A stretch of DNA of 9,318 nucleotides from Candidatus Hodarchaeota archaeon. GTDB taxonomy: Archaea; Asgardarchaeota; Heimdallarchaeia; Hodarchaeales; YT1-057. Below the pieces are notes generated by a model. The model did not search any database and had not been told where the DNA came from. It saw only the letters and a list, made by a program, of their open reading frames with translations. A program made the position numbers and the translations under genes. Positions within the stretch are counted from its first letter, which is position 1, and every line of letters starts with the position of its first letter. Location of the stretch: positions 1 through 9,318 of the forward strand of contig JAEOTI010000477.1 of NCBI GenBank assembly GCA_016839955.1, given 5' to 3'. Below are positions 1 through 7,380 of this stretch, piece by piece.

Positions 1-1475
1 CTATTATCTCCCTAAATTTAATTAATAGAGATGATGTCGATAATTCTAAGGCTCTACTAGTTGTTACCTTAGATAGGACTGTACGATGTATTTATTTAGA
101 CCCTCTGACATCTATCGTCGATGTTTGGCAGCCATATCAAGCTCCCACCCAGATTGAAAGAATCCAAGTAATTGGTGAACCTTATAGACAGTATCGTGAT
201 CCTGATAAGGACGGAATTCAAGATATCCTTCTGTTTCTGGATGATACATCGATAATCACATTATCCGGGAGGACAAGCAATGAATTATGGAGTAGTAGCC
301 TTCCGAAAGGAGAAATTCGGTCAATTGTTGTCAATGACAGTTTTATTTTAGCTGGCTCTCGAGATGGGAATGTTTATTCAGTTTCTAAATCTAATAGTAT
401 TATTTTGCCTCGTTTCTCAGCTCCGGGGGAAGGAATAAGCACAATGCTTGTTAATGATCGTCAAGAAGTGATCCTTGGGACAGACGATGGCTTTTTGGTA
501 TCTTATTCCCTTTCTTCTAATACTTCTCTCTGGACAACATCACTCAAGGGAGGAATTGCTGTTTTAGCAAATGTTCAAATTAGTAATGATAGTATAGTTG
601 ATATCCTTGTAGGTTCCCGAGATGGTACCATTTCAGCAATCAATGGATTGACAGGTGAAACTCTTTGGAATGGAACAGATCCCCTGGAAGATGTAGTATC
701 ATTAGCAATTTTTGGTCAGGATTCGGAGAAAAAAATAGCAATTGGTTCAGATGATACTAATATATATTGTTATGATCTGAATGGTTCGCTCTTATGGTCA
801 AACATTGACGCTCCAAACTCGATCAATCGACTAATTGAGTTAAATGATGGCATCGTTACCGGTTCTTTTAACTACGTTTCATATGTGAATACATCATCAG
901 GTACTACCTTTTGGGTGACTAACGAACCTCCTGGTTATGTAAGAGCTATCAATAAAGGTGATATTAATCAAGATGGTCAGATGGACGTTATTGTAGGAGT
1001 TTATGAAAGCGTTTATGCATTAGAAGGAATTTCAGGTCAAACAATTTGGAAACAGAGTAATATCGAAGGCGATGTAATTTCTCTTGTATCAGACGATGTC
1101 AATCAAGATGGATATCCAGATTTTATTGCGGGTACCTCTGCGGGATTGATTTTATTACTTAATGGTAAGGATGGTACCATAGTAGATTTTACAGAAGTTT
1201 ATCATTCAGTTGATACAATGATCATATTAAAAAAGAATTCTGAGAACATTACTATTATTGTGACTGATGGAAGTGGAATAAGAGGATTAATAATTGATAG
1301 AGACTTTACAAAAACAGATAAGACATCTAGTGGATCTTTGACTGAAAGTCAACACCCATTTAAAACCAATTCAACGAAGAATCCTGGATGGATTGTGGAA
1401 ATAGGTTTTATTTGCATGCTAATGTTAATTTATAGACGAAAAAAACACCTCTATCCTCTAAAAAAGATCAAATAG
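1..1475 (+). CDS. Beta-propeller (PQQ/FG-GAP-like) surface protein, C-terminal membrane anchor, 5'-truncated
   Basis: The frame is open from base 3 to the TAG at 1473-1475, giving 490 visible residues; the N-terminus, and presumably a signal peptide, lies before the window. The TTG at 405 is an internal leucine codon, not the start, because the same repeat pattern continues upstream of it. Blades recur as G-[ST]-x-DG...Y...G...LW, for example 'GSRDGTISAINGLTGETLW', which is typical of PQQ/WD-like propellers. At least three loops resemble DxDxDG calcium sites: 'DPDKDGIQD' (residues 67-75), 'DINQDGQMD' (320-328) and 'DVNQDGYPD' (365-373), as in FG-GAP or dockerin-like loops. The end has a Ser/Thr-rich linker, then 'NPGW', a hydrophobic helix (about 462-477) and a basic RRKK tail, so the propeller should sit outside the cell. 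The ligand or binding partner is unknown. It lies 19 bases upstream of the next gene and probably shares its transcript. Confidence 0.82.
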   Translation, partial: IISLNLINRDDVDNSKALLVVTLDRTVRCIYLDPLTSIVDVWQPYQAPTQIERIQVIGEPYRQYRDPDKDGIQDILLFLDDTSIITLSGRTSNELWSSSLPKGEIRSIVVNDSFILAGSRDGNVYSVSKSNSIILPRFSAPGEGISTMLVNDRQEVILGTDDGFLVSYSLSSNTSLWTTSLKGGIAVLANVQISNDSIVDILVGSRDGTISAINGLTGETLWNGTDPLEDVVSLAIFGQDSEKKIAIGSDDTNIYCYDLNGSLLWSNIDAPNSINRLIELNDGIVTGSFNYVSYVNTSSGTTFWVTNEPPGYVRAINKGDINQDGQMDVIVGVYESVYALEGISGQTIWKQSNIEGDVISLVSDDVNQDGYPDFIAGTSAGLILLLNGKDGTIVDFTEVYHSVDTMIILKKNSENITIIVTDGSGIRGLIIDRDFTKTDKTSSGSLTESQHPFKTNSTKNPGWIVEIGFICMLMLIYRRKKHLYPLKKIK

Positions 1476-1494
1476 CCCCAACTAGGCGATAATT

Positions 1495-2211
1495 ATGGGA
1501 CGGATACGTAAATATAAGTTGAAGCAGGCAAAATATCAACTAGAGAAACTCGACACTCATCGATTTTCTTTTTTTTCCTCTACATTAAATGCATTGGACC
1601 AAATTATCAACCAAAATGCACCTGTTTTAATTGAAAAAAAAGGAAAAAATTATGGAATAAAAGTCTCTACAACAAAATATCCCGATAAGTTAAATTTAGT
1701 CTATAGAGAACGCGGTGGTGGCTTTCTTCCTTTCCTCAAAGCCCCAAAAACGATTCTTTATGGAATTGAATTCAGCTATGGCATTCCTGAAATAACACCT
1801 TGGTTCATTTCTAGTCAGGAAAAGGAATTAAACCTGGGAAAATTTGGTTTATGGAGAGAAAAACCTCGCCTTTGGGAAAGGATTCGCCGAAAAAAAGTAA
1901 AAATACCAAGAGGGATAGACGAACTACTTTCTGATTTAGGTAAAGATAGGAAATTAAGTGAAGCAATATCTAATCTAATTAAAACTACTGCTTCTCTTAA
2001 ACCCGCAGTTACTTCCTTTGATTGTTTTCACAAGTGGGGAAAGAATACAAGACCGAATTTGGCAATGGTATTCCATTTTAATACAACAGATAAAGATCAA
2101 ATCAGCCCTGAAAGAAATTCCCAAGCTTGGCATCAAGTTGTTAGAGCAAGCTGTTCTCTTCTTATGGCTGCAAGAGAATTAGTTGAAAGGTATCGGGCTC
2201 GCCATTATTGA
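1495..2211 (+). CDS. Unrecognised basic 238-residue protein upstream of uvrC
   Basis: I do not recognise a family. The protein looks soluble, with no signal peptide or membrane helix. It begins with a very basic segment ('MGRIRKYKLKQAKYQLEKL', residues 1-19), which could touch nucleic acid or membrane, although this is only inference. A central part has a Gly-rich turn ('RERGGGFLPF', 71-80) followed by hydrophobic, beta-like stretches around 85-106. Another basic cluster, 'WERIRRKKVKIPRG', covers 127-140, and the C-terminal 40 residues look helical. The ATG at 1495 is the natural start: it lies 19 bases after the upstream stop codon. The best Shine-Dalgarno-like sequence, 'AGGCG', is weak. 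uvrC follows after 25 bases in the same direction, so co-expression with uvrC is likely, but a DNA-repair role cannot be claimed from that alone. Its length, low-complexity-free sequence and fit between neighbours argue that it is a real gene. Confidence 0.72.
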   Translation: MGRIRKYKLKQAKYQLEKLDTHRFSFFSSTLNALDQIINQNAPVLIEKKGKNYGIKVSTTKYPDKLNLVYRERGGGFLPFLKAPKTILYGIEFSYGIPEITPWFISSQEKELNLGKFGLWREKPRLWERIRRKKVKIPRGIDELLSDLGKDRKLSEAISNLIKTTASLKPAVTSFDCFHKWGKNTRPNLAMVFHFNTTDKDQISPERNSQAWHQVVRASCSLLMAARELVERYRARHY

Positions 2212-2236
2212 GATTTAACACAGGAAATAACTCTCA

Positions 2237-4102
2237 ATGTCAGAACGTTCTGAACAACACCCACTTTATGAAAAAGCGAAATCTGCACCAAATTTACCAG
2301 GTGTTTACTTCTTTCTGAACGCACAAGGGCACAAAATCTATGTGGGTAAGGCACGTTCTCTTCGGAAACGATTACAGTCATATTTCGGTAAAATTGTAGA
2401 TCCAAAATTTCATTTCATGTTGGAAGAAGCAAATGATCTCGATTACGAAGTTCTTGATTCAGAGGATGATGCTTTACGTCGGGAAAGAGAATTAATTCCT
2501 TCCCGAATTAAACAAGAATTTGGGGCGGTTCCAACCCGTTATAACATACATTGGCAAGATGATAAAACCTGGCCATATCTTAAACTTACAGTCCAAGAAG
2601 AGTTTCCTCGATTACTTATTGTTAGAGATAAAGAGGAAGATGGAGCGTTATACATTGGTCGAAAACTCCATACAAATGCGGTTAGGCGGAGTCTAAAGAC
2701 AATTAGGAAGTCTTTCCCAGTTTGTGTTTGTCAAAAACCATTAGACCTAAAACCAAGAAAACGCCCTTGTCTCGACTTCCAACTCGGTTTGTGTTCAGCT
2801 CCGTGCTGTGGGAAGATATTAAAAGATGATTATCAACAAATTGTTGGTAGGCTCATTAGTTTTTTCCAAGGTAAAAGAGAAGATTTAATGGAACCGCTTT
2901 ATCTTCAAATGGGCGAAGCTTCCCAAAATTTAGAATATGAAAGAGCAGCATTAATCCGAGACAAAATTAAATTTTTGGAACTAGCATTTGGCGAGGAAGA
3001 ACAGGCAAAGATTGAACGTGAAAAAGATTTAATTACCTTTTCTCGAAGTGAGGACCACTTTGGTGTATTAATAAATCAATTTCAAGAAGGAAAAATAATT
3101 GGATCATTTCAAACATTTGTAGAAGGAGTTGAAAATCTTCCAGATGAAGAAATTATGACTTCTTTCTTTCTTAATTATTATTTAGAATCAACATTTATCC
3201 CTAGTGAAATTTTAACTCCTGTCTTGCCATCTAATCTAGAACAACTGATTATTTGGTTTAATAAAAAAAAGCAAGAAAGTGTCGTCATTACTGACCAAGT
3301 ACAACCTGAAGAAGAAGAGGTTTGGCGTCGAAGTACGAAAGAGATTGAAATTACAACGCGAAACCGAAGAGAAAATCTAGAACGCGAAAAAGAAAATCTA
3401 TCTAAATCACTCGAAGGTCTTCGAGATGTTCTAAATTTAGCTGAACTTCCCCTTAGAATTGAATGTTATGATATCTCGAATATACAGGGATCCAATCCTG
3501 TTGGTTCGCGGGTTGTATTCCTAAACGGTCTTCCGAGCAAAAAAGATTATCGAAAATTCCGGATCAAAACAGTTGAAGGAATTAATGATGTAGCTATGAT
3601 GCATGAGGTTCTTTCTCGACGTTTAAATTTTCTTAAGATCGATCCCAGTGACACTCCAAATTTAATCATTGTTGATGGAGGAAGAGGACAACTCAATGCC
3701 GCTGTAAGTGTTCTATCAGAGCTTGATCTTGAAAATATATTAGCTATCGGATTAGCGAAAAGGCTAGAAACAATATATCTCCCAAGCGACAAACCATCCA
3801 CAATCAATCTTCCATTTGACTCTCCGGTTCTATTTTTACTACAAAGAATCCGTGACGAAGCTCATCGATTTGCAATTTCTTACCATCGACTTCTACGAGC
3901 GAAACATATGAAACAGTCAATTCTCGATGATGTCCCTGGAGTAGGGGAGAAACGTCGAAATGCAATTCGAGAACAATTTCCTGACATTCATTCTTTAAAA
4001 AATGCGTCTGTTGAGGATTTAGCTAAAGTATCAGGTGTTTCACGGAAACTAGCAGAAGTAATCTTCACACATGTCCGCTTTACTACTCAAAATGGAGGTT
4101 AA
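2237..4102 (+). CDS. uvrC: UvrC, excinuclease ABC subunit C (dual-incision nuclease)
   Basis: UvrC makes the two cuts, 3' then 5' of a DNA lesion, after UvrA and UvrB have located it. All expected parts are present in 621 residues, the normal family length. The N-terminal GIY-YIG nuclease has 'PGVYFF' (21-26), 'IYVGKAR' (34-40) and Glu83 in 'ALRRERELI'. A cysteine cluster follows: C163/C165, C178, C186 and C190, with CX7C and CX3C spacing as in bacterial UvrC, where it holds a 4Fe-4S cluster. The UVR (UvrB-binding) motif lies at about 211-250. The RNase H-like 5' nuclease carries Asp412 ('CYDISN'), Asp480 ('IIVDGGRGQL') and His550 ('ISYHR'). Tandem helix-hairpin-helix motifs cover about 561-612 ('DVPGVGEKRR', 'VSGVSRKLAE'). 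The start has an upstream AGGA at 2222-2225 with an 11-base spacer. It ends in tandem TAA stops. No uvrA or uvrB is nearby. In archaea UvrABC is patchy and usually taken as acquired from bacteria. Confidence 0.97.
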   Translation: MSERSEQHPLYEKAKSAPNLPGVYFFLNAQGHKIYVGKARSLRKRLQSYFGKIVDPKFHFMLEEANDLDYEVLDSEDDALRRERELIPSRIKQEFGAVPTRYNIHWQDDKTWPYLKLTVQEEFPRLLIVRDKEEDGALYIGRKLHTNAVRRSLKTIRKSFPVCVCQKPLDLKPRKRPCLDFQLGLCSAPCCGKILKDDYQQIVGRLISFFQGKREDLMEPLYLQMGEASQNLEYERAALIRDKIKFLELAFGEEEQAKIEREKDLITFSRSEDHFGVLINQFQEGKIIGSFQTFVEGVENLPDEEIMTSFFLNYYLESTFIPSEILTPVLPSNLEQLIIWFNKKKQESVVITDQVQPEEEEVWRRSTKEIEITTRNRRENLEREKENLSKSLEGLRDVLNLAELPLRIECYDISNIQGSNPVGSRVVFLNGLPSKKDYRKFRIKTVEGINDVAMMHEVLSRRLNFLKIDPSDTPNLIIVDGGRGQLNAAVSVLSELDLENILAIGLAKRLETIYLPSDKPSTINLPFDSPVLFLLQRIRDEAHRFAISYHRLLRAKHMKQSILDDVPGVGEKRRNAIREQFPDIHSLKNASVEDLAKVSGVSRKLAEVIFTHVRFTTQNGG

Positions 4103-4116
4103 TAAAGGAAAAATTT
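4103..4116 (-). terminator. Possible T-rich terminator of cphA
   Basis: Just after the cphA stop codon, the minus strand reads AAATTTTTCCTTTA, a T-rich tract of the kind that ends archaeal transcripts without needing a strong hairpin. It sits in the 28-base gap between the convergent cphA and uvrC genes. The short palindrome ATTTCTGAAAT at 4113-4123 overlaps it but is too small to be convincing as a stem. Confidence 0.35.
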
Positions 4117-4130
4117 CTGAAATATGTTGG

Positions 4131-6803
4131 TTAGAGAGACATTCCTTCGAGAAATTGGGCTTTTTGTTTTAATAAAATTTCATAGACTCCATCTATATCA
4201 TCGACAGTAATTACTAAAAGGTTATCAGGTTCTAAAGAATCCACAGTTTTCTTTACAGCCTCAGACTCATCTAGTATAATACTGATAGCATTTTCAGAGA
4301 TTCCTTCTGAAATTAACTGATTTTTAATTATTTGCGCAACTTCGCCTGCTTCTCGCCCTCTTTTGTTCACATCTTCTTTTATGACAAACTCATCAAAGAC
4401 CTTTGCAGCGATTTTACTCGCCTCATTAATTAACTCAACCGGTCTGTCTCCAGGCATGCTAAGAACGGCAATTTTCTTACGGTTCTCACCAAAAATTTTG
4501 GAAAAATCACATAGAGCGGTATAAGCCGCAGGATTATGGGCATAATCTGATATTACCTTGGCTCCTTTTATCTCAAAGAGATTCAATCTTCCAGGGGTTT
4601 GGAAATGGCTACTATGAAACGTTGCTAATCCCTGACGTATATTGTCAACCTTGGTTCCAACAGCAAACGAAGCAGCTACTGCGAATAACGCATTTTGAAT
4701 ATTAAATCGCGCAGCTCCAGAGAATGTAGCAGGGATAAGATCTACACGGATTACTGGTGTTCTTTTTCTTGGTCCTTCGAGTATAGAGATCATCTGATTG
4801 GATGTTAGAACGATTGCAGTACCTCCATCCTCAATATGATCCTCAATTATGTCTAGATTAGGATCCATACTTACAAGAATTCTCTCACCTGCTATTCGTC
4901 GCCTTATCTGATAAACAAGAGGGTCCTCAGCATTTATAATACCATAACCATCGTTCCAGATAACTTCGTAGATTAAACCCTTGACATCAGCCATGTCTTT
5001 GACTGTATCCACACCACGTAGTCCTAAATGGTCTGCTGAAACATTAGTAATAAGCCCTACATCACATTTATCGAACCCTATACCTTCTCTCAAGATTCCA
5101 CCCCGGGCTACTTCAAGAACAGCGAAATCAATGTTTGGGTCACGAAGAACTAGATGAGCAGACCAGGGACCTGTCATATCTCCTTTCAATAATAATTTAC
5201 CATCAATATAAATTCCATCTGTTGTCGTTAATCCGACTATTCTTCCTCGCATCTTTTGAATGTGGGCTATCATTCGGGCTACTGTTGTTTTACCATTTGT
5301 TCCTGTAACTGCAATAAGTGGGACACGACTAGGAGTTCTTTTAGGAAATAACATATCTATAATATGACTTCCAACGTCACGAGGGGTTCCTTCAGTAGGT
5401 TCAAGATGCATTCTAAGCCCTGGACCTGCATTAACCTCAATAATGGCTCCAGGGTTTTCCAGAGTACCAATGGGTTGTGTAATATCTTGAGCGATAATAT
5501 CTACACCTGCAATATCAAGACCAATGACTTTTGCTGCACGACAAGCTATGTCGATATTATGAGCATGAACCAAATCTGTGATATCTATCGCTGTTCCACC
5601 TGAGCTAAGATTTGCAGTCTCTTCAAGGAAAGTTTTTTGACCTTCTTTTGGAACACTTTGAATGTTTAGACCTTGATTTTGCAAAATAACGTTTGTACCA
5701 TCGTGCGTCTTAATTTTAGTCAGTACATTTTCATGTCCAATCCCTCGTCTGGGATCTTGGTTAGTAAGTTCCACGAGCTGTTCTACAGTATGTTTCCCAT
5801 CTCCTACAACATGAGCTGGGATTCGATGTGCTGCTGCAATAAACTCTTTATTAATAACCAATAATCGAAAATCATTACCTCTCATAAATTTTTCAATAAC
5901 AAACGCATGGCTAAAAAATTGAGCTGTTTCAACCCCTTTCTGAAGATCCTCTTCATTTTGGATGTTCAGAGTAACTCCTCGACCATGGGATGCATCTAGT
6001 GGTTTAGTAACGAGTGGAAAGCCTAAGCGTTTAGCTTCATCAACTGCCTCTTCCCAAGATCGGCAGACACCACCTTTAGGGACTGGAACACCAACATCGT
6101 ACAATAATTGAGCAGTAAGTTCTTTATCTTGGGCTATGTCTACCGCAATTTGAGATGTTTCACTACTCAACGCTGCCCAGATCCTTTTCTGGTATTTTCC
6201 CCAACCAAGTTGTACTAGAGAGGCAGGTATGTGTAGAGATAAGCGTAACCATGGAATATTTCGTCCTTCTGCTGCTTTGACGATAGAAGTTGTAGATGGT
6301 CCAAACGCCCAATCACTTGCATTATTAGTTACTCGCTCGAATTCTTCGTCAAAGAATTTCTTTAGCTCTTCCCAAGGTGTCTGAGCGATAATTTTATTTA
6401 ATATCTCCTTTGAAAAGTAGCCTGCCTCGATTCCTACTTTCTCATGGTTTTCATATTCAAAAATAACGTTATAGACTCCCCTCTGATCCTCAACTTGACG
6501 AGTTTTACCAAAGGAAACATCAGACCCAATTAGACTTTGAAGTTCAAGAGCAACATGTTCCATAATATGCCCCATCCATGTCCCATCTTCTAGTCTTCTA
6601 ATGAACCCTCCAGGTTCCCCATATGAACAAGTATGTTCTTGGAGTGTAGGGATTAATTTTACTAAAGTTTCAGTGAACTTTGGAATTTTGTTAGATGGGT
6701 ATTCTTCTAATTCTCCTAGGTCTATAACAAATCGTTGTACTTTCGAATAGTTCCAAATGTTTGGTCCCCTGAAGGTTTGACGTTCAATGACTTTTATTTC
6801 CAT
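4131..6803 (-). CDS. cphA: Cyanophycin synthetase (CphA1 type), full length
   Basis: CphA1 builds cyanophycin, a poly-L-aspartate chain with arginine on each side chain, using ATP, Asp and Arg; the polymer stores nitrogen and carbon in cytoplasmic granules. The 890-residue length fits CphA1 (about 870-900). The N domain (about 1-160) starts with the typical 'LRGPN'-like 'FRGPN' and has 'GHIMEHVALELQ' (78-89). Here His79, Glu82, His83 and Glu87 match the metallohydrolase-like site reported to generate primers in some CphA1 enzymes. The ATP-grasp domain (about 218-485), which adds Asp, has 'KPLDASHGRGV' (267-277) and 'EVNAGPGLRMH' (456-466). The Mur-ligase-like domain, which adds Arg, has P-loop 'GTNGKTT' (501-507), 'LEVARGGILR' (563-572), 'NVSADHLGLRG' (587-597) and 'DYAHNPAA' (753-760). 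The ATG has a GAGG ribosome binding site (bases 6811-6814, 7-base spacer). It follows the small membrane-protein gene by 56 bases, probably in one operon. No cyanophycinase gene is visible. Confidence 0.95.
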   Translation of the reverse strand: MEIKVIERQTFRGPNIWNYSKVQRFVIDLGELEEYPSNKIPKFTETLVKLIPTLQEHTCSYGEPGGFIRRLEDGTWMGHIMEHVALELQSLIGSDVSFGKTRQVEDQRGVYNVIFEYENHEKVGIEAGYFSKEILNKIIAQTPWEELKKFFDEEFERVTNNASDWAFGPSTTSIVKAAEGRNIPWLRLSLHIPASLVQLGWGKYQKRIWAALSSETSQIAVDIAQDKELTAQLLYDVGVPVPKGGVCRSWEEAVDEAKRLGFPLVTKPLDASHGRGVTLNIQNEEDLQKGVETAQFFSHAFVIEKFMRGNDFRLLVINKEFIAAAHRIPAHVVGDGKHTVEQLVELTNQDPRRGIGHENVLTKIKTHDGTNVILQNQGLNIQSVPKEGQKTFLEETANLSSGGTAIDITDLVHAHNIDIACRAAKVIGLDIAGVDIIAQDITQPIGTLENPGAIIEVNAGPGLRMHLEPTEGTPRDVGSHIIDMLFPKRTPSRVPLIAVTGTNGKTTVARMIAHIQKMRGRIVGLTTTDGIYIDGKLLLKGDMTGPWSAHLVLRDPNIDFAVLEVARGGILREGIGFDKCDVGLITNVSADHLGLRGVDTVKDMADVKGLIYEVIWNDGYGIINAEDPLVYQIRRRIAGERILVSMDPNLDIIEDHIEDGGTAIVLTSNQMISILEGPRKRTPVIRVDLIPATFSGAARFNIQNALFAVAASFAVGTKVDNIRQGLATFHSSHFQTPGRLNLFEIKGAKVISDYAHNPAAYTALCDFSKIFGENRKKIAVLSMPGDRPVELINEASKIAAKVFDEFVIKEDVNKRGREAGEVAQIIKNQLISEGISENAISIILDESEAVKKTVDSLEPDNLLVITVDDIDGVYEILLKQKAQFLEGMSL
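4161..4170 (+). terminator. Possible T-tract terminator of uvrC inside the cphA 3' end
   Basis: The first strong T-run downstream of uvrC on its own strand is TTTTTGTTTT, about 60 bases past the stop codon. If it ends the uvrC transcript, that RNA would overlap the 3' end of cphA mRNA by roughly 40 bases in antisense. The tract also encodes the Gln-Lys-rich end of CphA, so coding content could explain it. Confidence 0.3.
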
Positions 6804-6810
6804 TTATAGT

Positions 6811-6814
6811 CCTC
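6811..6814 (-). promoter_or_regulatory. Ribosome binding site of cphA
   Basis: The minus strand reads GTGAGGACTATAAATG, a GAGG core seven bases before the cphA ATG. This supports the start at 6803 and shows that cphA has its own translation signal rather than depending on coupling to the upstream gene. Confidence 0.7.
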
Positions 6815-6859
6815 ACAAACTGGGAAAACGGATCAAAAGGAGCCTTTTTCTGGTTTACA

Positions 6860-7303
6860 TTAAGATTTCAATTTTGGCAAGGTTGGTTTAAAACTGGGTT
6901 TAGGCATGTTCTTCAATTGAGTTGCGTAGGGAGCAATGATTACTGTAAATATAAGTAAAAATGTCGCTCGAAAAGCTGGTGCATATTTCTCATTCTCCAT
7001 GAAAAATTCTTCAATATGGGGTCCACCTAGCATAAATACCCAGAGCCCAGCAGCAATAGTCGAAACAAATAACTGACGAACTTCTATCATTTGTAAACCT
7101 TCCTTGAGAATATCTGTATATAGCAATAACCACACTGGAGTTGCGATTATCGCTATAATCCCAACTACCCAATAAATTTCCTTATCAGTATTATCAGCAA
7201 CCAAAAAATTAAGAATTGTCGTATATGCTACAACTATTTCGCTTGGAATTAGCTTTAATAATGTATTAAGATACTGATCACCTTGTTTTACATTTCTTGG
7301 CAT
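6860..7303 (-). CDS. Small four-helix membrane protein upstream of cphA, function unknown
   Basis: This is a 147-residue integral membrane protein that I cannot assign to a named family. Four hydrophobic segments are visible at about 21-36, 43-62, 77-94 and 109-126, after a short polar N-terminus containing 'LLKLIPSEIVVAY' (15-27). The C-terminal tail (about 130-147) is rich in Lys and Pro ('KPSFKPTLPKLKS'), so by the positive-inside rule it should be cytoplasmic. An even number of helices then puts the N-terminus inside too. No transporter motif or catalytic residue cluster stands out. The ATG is preceded by a clear GGAG ribosome binding site (minus strand TTAGGAGAAAAAAGTAATG). A TATA-like box and an inverted repeat lie upstream. 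cphA follows after 56 bases on the same strand, so the two are probably co-transcribed. A role in amino-acid supply or granule positioning would be speculation. Confidence 0.78.
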   Translation of the reverse strand: MPRNVKQGDQYLNTLLKLIPSEIVVAYTTILNFLVADNTDKEIYWVVGIIAIIATPVWLLLYTDILKEGLQMIEVRQLFVSTIAAGLWVFMLGGPHIEEFFMENEKYAPAFRATFLLIFTVIIAPYATQLKNMPKPSFKPTLPKLKS

Positions 7304-7309
7304 TACTTT

Positions 7310-7313
7310 TTTC
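7310..7313 (-). promoter_or_regulatory. Ribosome binding site of the small membrane protein gene
   Basis: The minus strand has a GGAG core with about six to nine bases (GGAGAAAAAAGTA) before the ATG that ends at 7303. This fixes the start and is the strongest Shine-Dalgarno match in the window. Confidence 0.65.
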
Positions 7314-7368
7314 TCCTAAACTCGTTTTGAGTGAATAAATGAAATGGAAAGAAGATGAACTTTTTCAA

Positions 7369-7377
7369 TTATATAAG
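7369..7377 (-). promoter_or_regulatory. TATA-box-like element for the membrane protein-cphA operon
   Basis: The minus strand reads CTTATATAA, close to the archaeal TATA consensus and about 66 bases before the ATG at 7303. Transcription would be expected to start about 25 bases downstream, near 7345, leaving a leader of about 40 bases that contains the GGAG site. The bases just upstream are not a good BRE (they are not A-rich), which lowers confidence. Confidence 0.4.
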
Positions 7378-7380
7378 TAT

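Noticed and set aside
405..407. TTG as a possible start of the propeller protein
   Set aside because: The frame stays open back to base 3 and the upstream residues continue the propeller pattern, including a DPDKDGIQD loop, so this is an internal leucine.
2205..2405. 66-codon minus-strand reading frame
   Set aside because: It lies opposite the uvrC start region, has no family resemblance or ribosome binding site, and is explained by the real gene on the other strand.
3547..3807. 86-codon minus-strand reading frame
   Set aside because: It is antisense to the conserved RNase H-like domain of uvrC, and its product looks like random sequence.
5364..5864. Two short plus-strand reading frames within this stretch
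   Set aside because: They are antisense to the conserved ATP-grasp part of cphA, and their Cys/Asn-rich products have no recognisable features.
6804..6812. TATA-like CTATAAAT just before the cphA start (minus strand)
   Set aside because: It touches the start codon, so transcription would begin inside the gene; the tract is better seen as the spacer of the ribosome binding site.
6835..6848. Small palindrome AAAAGG-AG-CCTTTT in the gap before cphA
   Set aside because: Six-base arms in AT-rich DNA are expected by chance, and there is no promoter element next to it.
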